Assembly: GCF_039673065.1 (NCBI RefSeq)
Contig: NZ_JBDJKW010000014.1
Location: forward strand, 1-64,000
Direction of reading: 5' to 3'
From: Allobosea sp039673065
GTDB lineage: Bacteria > Pseudomonadota > Alphaproteobacteria > Rhizobiales > Beijerinckiaceae
Length of the DNA: 64,000 nt
In this document: in pieces, positions 57,751-64,000 of the stretch
Layout: each line of letters opens with the position of its first letter
Position numbering within the stretch: position 1 is the first letter of the stretch
Position numbers and translations under genes: made by a program
Notes under the pieces: model-generated
Told to the model about the DNA's origin: nothing
Seen by the model: the letters and a program-made list of their open reading frames with translations, nothing else
Databases searched by the model: none

Positions 57751-58551
57751 ATGGACCTGAAACTCGCCGGCAAGCGCGCCATCGTCACCGGCGGCAGCAA
57801 GGGCATCGGACGGGCGATAGCCCGGCAGCTGGCGGCGGAGGGCGTCGATCTCGTCGTCGCGGCCCGTACCGCCGGCGCGGTCGCGGCGACCGCGGCCGAG
57901 CTGGCCAGCGAGAGCGGGCGCAGGATCGTCGGGCTCACCGTCGACACCCGCGACGAGGCCTCGGTGAAGGCGCTGGTCGCCGGCACGGTGGCGGCGCTAG
58001 GCGGGGTCGACATCCTGGTCAACGCCGCCGCCCAGCCCGCCAGCCGGGCGAAGCCGCCGAAGCTCTCCGAGATCACCGACGCGCTGTTCTACGACGATGT
58101 CGACGTCAAGGTGATGGGCTATCTGCGCATGGCGCGCGAGGTCGCGCCGCTGATGGCGGCGCAGGGCTGGGGCCGCATCGTCAACATCAGCGGGCTGAAC
58201 GCCCGCATGGCGGGCTCGACCATCGGCTCGATCCGCAATGTCGCGGTGGCGGCGATGACCCGGAACCTCGCCGACGAGCTCGGGCCGAGCGGGATCAACG
58301 TCACGGTGGTCCATCCCGGCATCACCCGCACCGAGCGCACGCCGGAGCTGCTGGTGCGCCGCGCCGAGGCGGCCGGCGTCGCGCCGGCCGACATCGAGCG
58401 GCGCATGGGGGAGGGCATCTCGATCGGCCGGCTGGTCGATGCGGCCGAGGTCGCAGACGTCGTCGCCTTCCTGGCCTCTCCACGCTCGGTGGCGATCAGC
58501 GGCGACGCCATCGCCTGCGGCGGCGGCACGCGCGGCGTCATCCACTACTGA
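57751..58551 (+). CDS. short-chain dehydrogenase/reductase
   Basis: 266 residues, classical SDR: cofactor loop TGGSKGIGRAIA, NAAAQPAS in place of the usual NNAG, catalytic Ser in VNISGLNARMAG; the expected Tyr of YxxxK is not obvious here, since the stretch reads GSIRNVAVAAMTRNLADELG, where Asn or Ile stands at the Tyr position. The active site therefore deviates from the canonical one, although the cofactor fold is intact. It ends the operon with the amidase and the importer. Its last seven bases overlap the convergent xerC gene. Confidence 0.9.
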   Translation: MDLKLAGKRAIVTGGSKGIGRAIARQLAAEGVDLVVAARTAGAVAATAAELASESGRRIVGLTVDTRDEASVKALVAGTVAALGGVDILVNAAAQPASRAKPPKLSEITDALFYDDVDVKVMGYLRMAREVAPLMAAQGWGRIVNISGLNARMAGSTIGSIRNVAVAAMTRNLADELGPSGINVTVVHPGITRTERTPELLVRRAEAAGVAPADIERRMGEGISIGRLVDAAEVADVVAFLASPRSVAISGDAIACGGGTRGVIHY

Positions 58552-59498
58552 GGCGCATCGGGCCGGCGGGCCGCTCCCGCCGCGCGGGGATGGGCGGCGT
58601 CATAGGCCGCCAGCAGCCGCGCCGAATCGATGCGGGTGTAGATCTGCGTCGTCGAGAGCGAGGCGTGGCCGAGCAGTTCCTGGATGGCGCGCAGATCGCC
58701 GCCGCGGCCGAGCAGATGCGTCGCGAAGGAATGGCGCAGCGCATGCGGCGTGGCGCTGGCCGGCAGGCCGAGCGCGCCGCGCAGTCCCTCGACGGCGAGC
58801 TGGATGATGCGCGGCGAGAGCGCGCCTCCACGCACGCCGACGAAGAGCGGCCCTTCCGGCGCCAGCCGCCAGGGGCATTGCGCCAGATAGGCGTCGATCG
58901 CCGCGACCACCACCGGCAGCACCGGCACCATGCGGGTCTTGCCGCCCTTGCCGAGCACGGTCAGCGCCTCGCCGGGCCCGGCCGGCGCCTGCGAGCGCCG
59001 GAGCCCGAGCGCCTCGGAGATGCGCAGCCCGCTGCCGTAGAGCAAGGAGAGCACGGCTGCGTCGCGGGCCAGCACCCAGTCGGGTCGGTCCTCGCCGGCG
59101 CGGCTGTCGGCGCGGGTCACGGCGGTGGCGGCGCCGGCGTCGAGCGGGCGCGGCAGGCCCCTGCCGAGGCGCGGCCCCCGCGTCGCGGCGAAGGCGGCGG
59201 CGCTGAGCGCCCCGCTGCGCTCGCCGAAGCGGGCGAACGAGCGCAGCGCCGCGAGCTGGCGCATCAGCGTGCGGTTGCCGGCGCCGTCGCGGCGGCGGCT
59301 GCCGAGGAAAGCGCGCAGATCGGCGGGCTTGAGGGCGCGCAGCGCCGCCAGCGTCGGCTCCGCGTCGAGATGCCCGCGCAGGAAGCCGGTGAACTGGCCG
59401 AGATCGCGGGCATAGGCCTCGAGCGTCTTCGGCGAGAGCCGGCGCTCATGGCGCAGATGGCCGAGCCAGTCCTGTTTCAGCGCCTCGAAATCGGTCAC
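58545..59498 (-). CDS. xerC: tyrosine recombinase XerC
   Basis: 317 residues: N-terminal SAM-like core-binding domain (about 1-95; HERRLSPKTLEAYARDL) and C-terminal catalytic domain. The active-site residues are in place: Arg in GSGLRISEALGL, the HALRHSFATHLL motif (His-x-x-Arg), His in LGHASLSTTQIYT and the nucleophilic Tyr of that same stretch. With XerD it resolves chromosome dimers at dif. No integrase-type features or mobile element borders are near it, so this is the housekeeping recombinase. It is convergent with and overlaps the SDR gene by seven bases. Confidence 0.94.
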   Translation of the reverse strand: MTDFEALKQDWLGHLRHERRLSPKTLEAYARDLGQFTGFLRGHLDAEPTLAALRALKPADLRAFLGSRRRDGAGNRTLMRQLAALRSFARFGERSGALSAAAFAATRGPRLGRGLPRPLDAGAATAVTRADSRAGEDRPDWVLARDAAVLSLLYGSGLRISEALGLRRSQAPAGPGEALTVLGKGGKTRMVPVLPVVVAAIDAYLAQCPWRLAPEGPLFVGVRGGALSPRIIQLAVEGLRGALGLPASATPHALRHSFATHLLGRGGDLRAIQELLGHASLSTTQIYTRIDSARLLAAYDAAHPRAAGAARRPDAPQ

Positions 59499-59660
59499 GG
59501 CCTCGGGGCCTCGCCTTGCGGTTGCGGGTGCGATTGCGGGGACGATTGTGGGCGCGAGCGCTTAACAAGGGCTCTTCGCCGGCGGCCCGGCGCCATGTGC
59601 CGTGATGCGTACCGCGCCGCGGCCGCGCCTGCTAGGACTGGGGGAAACGTCCCGTCGGAG

Positions 59661-60746
59661 ATGCCCGCCTTGCCAGCCGCCTCGCCTGCCAGCGCCAGCC
59701 CGGACCTCGTCTTTCCCTTTCCCGAGCCGCCGGCAGCGGGCGAGGTCGTCACCGTGGCGCCGGGCGTGCTCTGGGCCCGCGTCGCGCTGCCCTTCCGGCT
59801 CGACCACGTCAACATCTACCTGCTGGAGGACGAAGACGGCTATGCCGTGATCGATACCGGCATCGGCGACGAGGCGACCCGGCAGGCCTGGCTGGCGCTG
59901 ACCGCCGGTCCGCTCGCCGGGCGCCGGCTGACCCGGCTGTTCGTGACGCATCACCATCCCGACCATATCGGGCTGGCCGGCTGGCTGCAGGAGCGCTTCG
60001 ACCTGCCGCTTGCGACCAGCCAGACCAGCTATCTCAGCTGCCTGACCATCTCGCAGAGCCCGGGCTCGCTCGAGGCGCCGGTCTATCGCGACTTCTATCT
60101 GCGCCACGGGCTGGCGCGCGAGATCACCGATCTCGTCGCGACGCTCGGCCATGGCTATCTGCGCATGGTGACGCCGCTGCCGCCGACCTTCACCCGCGTC
60201 GTGGAGGGCGACGTGCTGCGCATCGGCGGGCGCGCGGTGCATGTGCTCTCGGGCGACGGCCACGCGCCCGAGCAATTGATGTTCCACTGCCCCGAGGCCG
60301 GGATCTTTCTCGCGGCCGACCAGGTGCTGGCGAAGATCACGCCGAATATCAGCGTCTGGGCGGTGGAGCCGCAGGGCGATCCGCTCGGGCTCTATCTGCG
60401 CTCGCTGCGGGCGCTGCCGCGGCAGATTCCCGACGACACGCTGGTGCTGCCCGGTCACCAGCTGCCCTTCCGCGGGCTGGCGGCGCGCTGCGGGCAGCTC
60501 GTGGCGCATCATGCCGAGCGCTGCCGGCTGATCGCCGGGGCGGTGGCGCGGCGGCCCTGTTCGGTCGCCGAGCTGGTGCCGGTGATGTTCACCCGCCCGC
60601 TCGATCCGCACCAGCTCAGCTTCGCCTTCAGCGAGGTCTTCGCGCATGTGAACGCGATGCTGGCGCTGGGCGAGCTGGCCTGGGCCGAGCCGGAGGGCGG
60701 GGTGATGAAGGTCGGCCCCGGCCCGCTGGCGCGGGCCGAAGCCTGA
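59661..60746 (+). CDS. metallo-beta-lactamase fold hydrolase
   Basis: 361 residues. The zinc motif THHHPDH has H97, H99, D101 and H102; later ligands are the His of SGDGHAPEQL, the Asp of FLAADQVL and the His of VLPGHQLPF. A C-terminal helical domain (about 270-350) resembles the winged-helix tail of lactamase-like proteins such as LACTB2. The substrate is unknown. It has no signal peptide. The ATG at 59661 follows a CGGAG ribosome site directly; a second in-frame Met is not needed. It ends seven bases from the convergent rnk gene. Confidence 0.9.
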   Translation: MPALPAASPASASPDLVFPFPEPPAAGEVVTVAPGVLWARVALPFRLDHVNIYLLEDEDGYAVIDTGIGDEATRQAWLALTAGPLAGRRLTRLFVTHHHPDHIGLAGWLQERFDLPLATSQTSYLSCLTISQSPGSLEAPVYRDFYLRHGLAREITDLVATLGHGYLRMVTPLPPTFTRVVEGDVLRIGGRAVHVLSGDGHAPEQLMFHCPEAGIFLAADQVLAKITPNISVWAVEPQGDPLGLYLRSLRALPRQIPDDTLVLPGHQLPFRGLAARCGQLVAHHAERCRLIAGAVARRPCSVAELVPVMFTRPLDPHQLSFAFSEVFAHVNAMLALGELAWAEPEGGVMKVGPGPLARAEA

Positions 60747-60753
60747 GTGCCGC

Positions 60754-61161
60754 TCAGCTGGCCTGCGGCGGCGGCTCGACCGTGGTGACGGTCAGCGTGT
60801 GCGTCTTGCCGTCGCGCGCCGTCCAGGCGATCGACTGGCCGGCGGCGAGCCCGATCAGGGCGGTGCCGATCGGCGTCAGGATCGAGATGCGGCCCTGCTC
60901 GATGTCGGCCTCGCCCGGATAGACCAGCTGCACCCGGCGCGCCGCGGCGTTGTCGGAGGCGAAGGTGACGAAGGAGCCCATGCGCACCACGTCGGCCGGC
61001 ACCTGCTTGGCGGCGACGATGCGGGCGCGGTCCATCTCGGCCAACAATTCGTCCGCGACCTCGGGGATGCGCTCCTGGGCGGCGGTGGCGAGGCTGCTCA
61101 GCCGCTCGTGATCGAGTTCGCTGACGACGATCTTGGGCTTGCGCGGGGGCTTCTGGGTCAT
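60754..61161 (-). CDS. rnk: GreA/Rnk family nucleoside diphosphate kinase regulator
   Basis: 135 residues: a short N-terminal coiled region (about 1-50) and a C-terminal GreA/GreB-like domain (about 55-130) with VRMGSFVTFAS, VQLVYPGEADIEQGRISILTPIGTALIGL. This is the Rnk arrangement: the coiled coil is too short to reach the RNA polymerase active site, so the protein binds polymerase without transcript cleavage. Rnk was named for its effect on nucleoside diphosphate kinase levels. The N-terminal KPPRKPKIVVSELDHERL matches the family start. Confidence 0.92.
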   Translation of the reverse strand: MTQKPPRKPKIVVSELDHERLSSLATAAQERIPEVADELLAEMDRARIVAAKQVPADVVRMGSFVTFASDNAAARRVQLVYPGEADIEQGRISILTPIGTALIGLAAGQSIAWTARDGKTHTLTVTTVEPPPQAS

Positions 61162-61550
61162 TGCCTTGGTCTTGTCCTGGGAATGAGACGACCGGCCCGT
61201 GCCTGGGCCGGCATCGTCTCGATGAGGGTGCTCGAAATGAGGGAACTTGCGCCTGTCGGCGTCTCGCCTGCCCGGACGGCAGAGAGGACGGCACCCCGCA
61301 ACTCGGGGCGCATGGCCGGAGTCCGGGGCTAGAATTCCGCGATCGGTGCGATCCGGAACACGAGGTGGCGCTTCGTCGTCATGCGCCTAGACTTGGGTCG
61401 TCCCGCGCGACTGTCAAGCCGACAGTAAGGCTACCCCCACCGGAAGAGCCGACGCCACGCGCATGGCGACGCTGGGTCAGCTTCGTCGCCGATTGATCCG
61501 CAGCCGGGCTGCGCCTATGCTTAACGGACGATTAACGTGGACCGGTCCCG
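61162..61550. other. 389-base gap without a gene, holding a CtrA box
   Basis: Between the rnk start and the pentapeptide-repeat gene. I see no coding signal with a ribosome site. A CTGTC-N5-GACAG inverted repeat lies near 61411-61425, and the CtrA box at 61521. The region upstream of rnk presumably holds its promoter, but no clear -10/-35 is seen. Confidence 0.5.
61521..61535 (+). promoter_or_regulatory. perfect CtrA box before the pentapeptide-repeat gene
   Basis: TTAA at 61521-61524, seven bases, TTAA at 61532-61535 followed by C, so TTAA-N7-TTAAC. It ends 15 bases before the annotated ATG. That is too close for a normal activated promoter with a leader, so CtrA may repress here, or translation may start further in. 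Confidence 0.7.
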
Positions 61551-62477
61551 ATGGCCGACCTGTTCGGGCTGGTGCCGAACTTTCGCTCGCAACTCCTCGC
61601 CATCAACCCGTGGGCGCGGCTGCACGGCCCGGCTTTCGCCGCGGCGATCGACGGCTCGCGCGACGGCGCGGTCGTGGCGCTGCTGGCGGCCCGGCGCGCC
61701 GCGACCCTGGTGCGGCTCCATGCCGGGGCCGGGCTGTGGAACCACTGGGCCGACCAGATGGCGCGGCTGCGCCTCGGGCTCGATCCGGCGGCCCTCAGGC
61801 TCTGGCGGCTGATCGCCGAGACCGACCTCGCCGACGAGTCCTTCGACGACGCCTTCGACGTGACGCATTACCGCTTCCCCGGCCCGGCGCGCTTCGCCGG
61901 TGCGGCCTTCGCCGGGGATGCCTGGTTCTCGCGGGCCCGCTTCGAGGACACGGCGGATTTCCGCGACGCGGTCTTCGCCGGCGACGCGGTGTTCGAGGGC
62001 ACGCGCTTTTCGGCCGCGGCCGATTTCGGCGCGGCGCGATTCGGCCGGGCGGCGGAGTTCCGCGAGATCGTCTGCGGCGGCGTCGCCGGCTTCGTCGAGA
62101 CCGAGTTCGGGCGCGACGCCTGGTTCCGCCGCTCGCGCTTCGAGCAGGCGCTGGTGTTCCGCGGCGCGCGCTTCGCGGCGGAGGCGGGCTTCGGCGACAT
62201 CGCCTGCACCGGCCCGGCCGATTTCGCCGAGGTCGCCTTCGACGACAATGCCGGCTTCGACGGCGCGGTGTTCGACGGCGCCGTGACCTTCTCGCAGGCA
62301 CGCTTCGGCCGCACGGCCTGGTTCAACGGCGCCGCCTTCCGCGGCGATGCCGAGTTCGCCCGCACCCGCTTCCTCGGCCGGCGCTGCTTCGACGGCATCG
62401 ACGTGGCGCTGCCGCGCCATCCGGTCGCGGCGCAGATCGAGCAGCTGCGGCGCGACCATCTGCGCGTCGCCGGCTGA
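61551..62477 (+). CDS. pentapeptide-repeat protein
   Basis: 308 residues. A non-repeated N-terminal part (about 1-105, helical) is followed by tandem repeats (about 110-290) with Phe at every fourth or fifth position and Ala, Asp or Gly between (ARFAGAAFAGDAWFSRARF, then similar units), the divergent A-F type grouped as Pentapeptide_3. Such repeats fold into a right-handed square beta helix; some mimic DNA and inhibit gyrase, others scaffold membranes. No function is assigned here. It begins 15 bases after a perfect CtrA box, so it may be cell-cycle controlled. The start could lie downstream of the given ATG, for example at the in-frame GTG at 61569. Confidence 0.86.
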   Translation: MADLFGLVPNFRSQLLAINPWARLHGPAFAAAIDGSRDGAVVALLAARRAATLVRLHAGAGLWNHWADQMARLRLGLDPAALRLWRLIAETDLADESFDDAFDVTHYRFPGPARFAGAAFAGDAWFSRARFEDTADFRDAVFAGDAVFEGTRFSAAADFGAARFGRAAEFREIVCGGVAGFVETEFGRDAWFRRSRFEQALVFRGARFAAEAGFGDIACTGPADFAEVAFDDNAGFDGAVFDGAVTFSQARFGRTAWFNGAAFRGDAEFARTRFLGRRCFDGIDVALPRHPVAAQIEQLRRDHLRVAG

Positions 62478-62525
62478 CGCGGGAACCGGGTGGCGGGCGC
62501 CGGCGCCCGGCCCCATCCTGCCGGC

Positions 62526-63221
62526 ATGACCCTGCCCAACCGCGTCGCCCCCGATGGCAGCCTGCGCGCCGATCCGGCGCGAGGGCTGCTTTTCGGCAAT
62601 CGCGGCGGCCGCTTCCACGCTGCCGGCCCGGCGCGCGCCGAGACGCCGCGGCGCATCCAGGCGTCGCGGCACTGGCTGTGCTGCCGGCTCGACGGGCCCT
62701 GGCCGCGCCGCGAGGTCTGGGGCACGGGCTATACCGAGCTGTTCTTCTGCGACGAGGTGACGGCGCTGGCCGCCGGGCACCGGCCCTGCATGGCGTGCCG
62801 GCGGGCCGATGCCCTGGCCTATCGCACCGCGCTTGCCGCGGCCGAGGGGGAGGGGAAGCCGGCTCCCGTCGTCGCGCTCGACGCCAGGCTCGACCGCGAG
62901 CGCCGCGACGGGCGAGCCAAGCGCCTGCACGCGGCCAGCGCCGAGGACCTGCCGGACGGCGCGATGATCGCCGCGGCCGATGGCGGCTTTCTCGCCATCG
63001 CCGGCGCGCAGGCGCTTCTCTGGTCGCCGGCCGGCTATCGGACCGCCCTGGCGCGCCCGCGCGGCAGCGTGGCGCTGCTGACCCCGCCGGCCAGCGTCGC
63101 CGCCTTGAAAGCCGGCTATCGACCGCTCTGGCATCCGAGCGCCACGGGGCTTCTCCTGTTGGGGAACCCGAGTTCGCCGATGCGCGTTGTCCCGTCACGA
63201 TCAACCGAGAACGGGGACTGA
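62526..63221 (+). CDS. conserved protein with a CxxC (Ada-like) zinc motif, function unknown
   Basis: 231 residues. The centre carries YTELFFCDEVTALAAGHRPCMACRRADALAYR: the HRPCxxCRR phrase resembles the zinc-binding part of Ada-type domains, and the surrounding sequence is a widespread alphaproteobacterial family I know only as hypothetical. The N-terminus (NRVAPDGSLRADPARGLLFGNRGG) is also characteristic. The C-terminal 60 residues are less regular and rich in Pro/Ala. It may bind zinc and nucleic acid; that is inference. It is followed after three bases by the 24-residue membrane peptide. Confidence 0.8.
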   Translation: MTLPNRVAPDGSLRADPARGLLFGNRGGRFHAAGPARAETPRRIQASRHWLCCRLDGPWPRREVWGTGYTELFFCDEVTALAAGHRPCMACRRADALAYRTALAAAEGEGKPAPVVALDARLDRERRDGRAKRLHAASAEDLPDGAMIAAADGGFLAIAGAQALLWSPAGYRTALARPRGSVALLTPPASVAALKAGYRPLWHPSATGLLLLGNPSSPMRVVPSRSTENGD

Positions 63222-63224
63222 CAA

Positions 63225-63299
63225 ATGCGCTCGATCGCTTTGTGGCTGCTTGGTGTGCCGATTCCGATCATCATCCTGCTGTGGTTCTTCATGCGCTGA
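63225..63299 (+). CDS. 24-residue membrane peptide
   Basis: Encodes MRSIALWLLGVPIPIIILLWFFMR: a basic residue at both ends and one hydrophobic helix of about 20 residues, interrupted by a PIP kink. Similar tiny single-helix proteins exist in rhizobia, usually unannotated. It starts three bases after the stop of the preceding gene, so translational coupling is possible, and a strong hairpin follows 25 bases after its stop. No ribosome site beyond ACGGGGAC is evident, so expression is uncertain. Confidence 0.5.
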   Translation: MRSIALWLLGVPIPIIILLWFFMR

Positions 63300-63324
63300 C
63301 AGCGCACGGCAGGAGCATGCCGAG

Positions 63325-63348
63325 ATGGCCGGGGTCGTCCCCGGCCAT
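63325..63348 (+). terminator. hairpin after the membrane peptide gene
   Basis: Perfect ten-pair stem (63325-63334 with 63339-63348) around a TCGT loop. The following TGACGTTTG is only a weak T-run. It probably ends the transcript before the ABC gene. Confidence 0.6.
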
Positions 63349-63397
63349 TGACGTTTGTGGGGCTCCCCGCCCGCGACGATTGGGCTATAGCGAGGCC

Positions 63398-64000
<603 letters not shown>

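Noticed and set aside
59562..59566. Lone TTAAC upstream of xerC as a CtrA site
   Set aside because: The partner half site at the right spacing is missing.

Overview
The window is about 70% GC, tightly packed and almost wholly coding. Gene content and order point to an alphaproteobacterium of the Hyphomicrobiales (Rhizobiales), most like Bosea or a close relative; the genus is a guess. Support comes from order-specific families (a TIGR02302 membrane protein, DUF2125, DUF882), the linkages hpt/CpdR-like regulator, MJ0042 protein/ftsEX/ydcF/plsC and rluD/rpoH, a HemC/HemD-mitofilin/HemY heme block, CtrA-type boxes (TTAA-N7-TTAA) and alphaproteobacterial LexA boxes (GTTC-N7-GTTC). I see no rRNA, tRNA, insertion sequence, prophage or CRISPR array. 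Most of the window looks like conserved chromosome.

Layout. 1-5144: cell-envelope genes (DUF882 peptidase-like protein, L,D-transpeptidase) and a TacA-like sigma-54 activator, all on the minus strand. 5332-11462: M3 peptidase, NDUFAF5-like methyltransferase, thioesterase, purL, then the BolA/monothiol-glutaredoxin pair closed by a hairpin terminator. 11574-15161: NodU-type carbamoyltransferase, an exported protein of unknown function and a TlpA-like thioredoxin. 15193-21811: argH, small lipoprotein, lysA, TIGR02302 protein, GH19-like lysozyme. 21815-25510: a transsulfuration-type PLP enzyme, TspO, a CpdR-like receiver protein, hpt and an MJ0042 zinc-ribbon protein. 25780-29516: ftsE, ftsX, ydcF, plsC and a small gene behind two LexA boxes. 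29533-33410: ChaC, DUF2125, rpoH, rluD. 33515-38326: hemY, a single frame joining HemD to a Mic60/mitofilin-like protein, and hemC; divergent from it are tsaD, gpsA, a small unknown gene and an EVE protein. 41371-46507: DUF2235 hydrolase, acs, DUF3892, Fur/Mur regulator and an enoyl-CoA hydratase-like protein.

The most accessory-looking part is 46590-58551. It holds a hexuronate catabolic operon (uxaC, kduI, kduD, a fructuronate-reductase-like enzyme and a periplasmic binding protein), read away from a divergent FCD-type GntR regulator across an AT-rich operator region. It is followed by a peptide-type ABC importer without ATPases, an amidase and a short-chain dehydrogenase. The right end (58545-64000) has xerC, an MBL-fold hydrolase, rnk, a pentapeptide-repeat protein behind a perfect CtrA box, a cysteine-motif protein, a 24-residue membrane peptide and the start of an ABC exporter ATPase.

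How the genes work together. The envelope and division genes (L,D-transpeptidase, ftsEX, TacA-like regulator) and the CtrA boxes suggest cell-cycle control of several loci. The uronate genes feed glucuronate/galacturonate and unsaturated uronates toward 2-keto-3-deoxygluconate, but the mannonate dehydratase, KDG kinase and KDPG aldolase must lie elsewhere. The best candidates for something new are the dual-LexA-box gene at 29133, the HemD-mitofilin fusion, and the CtrA-box-linked pentapeptide protein.
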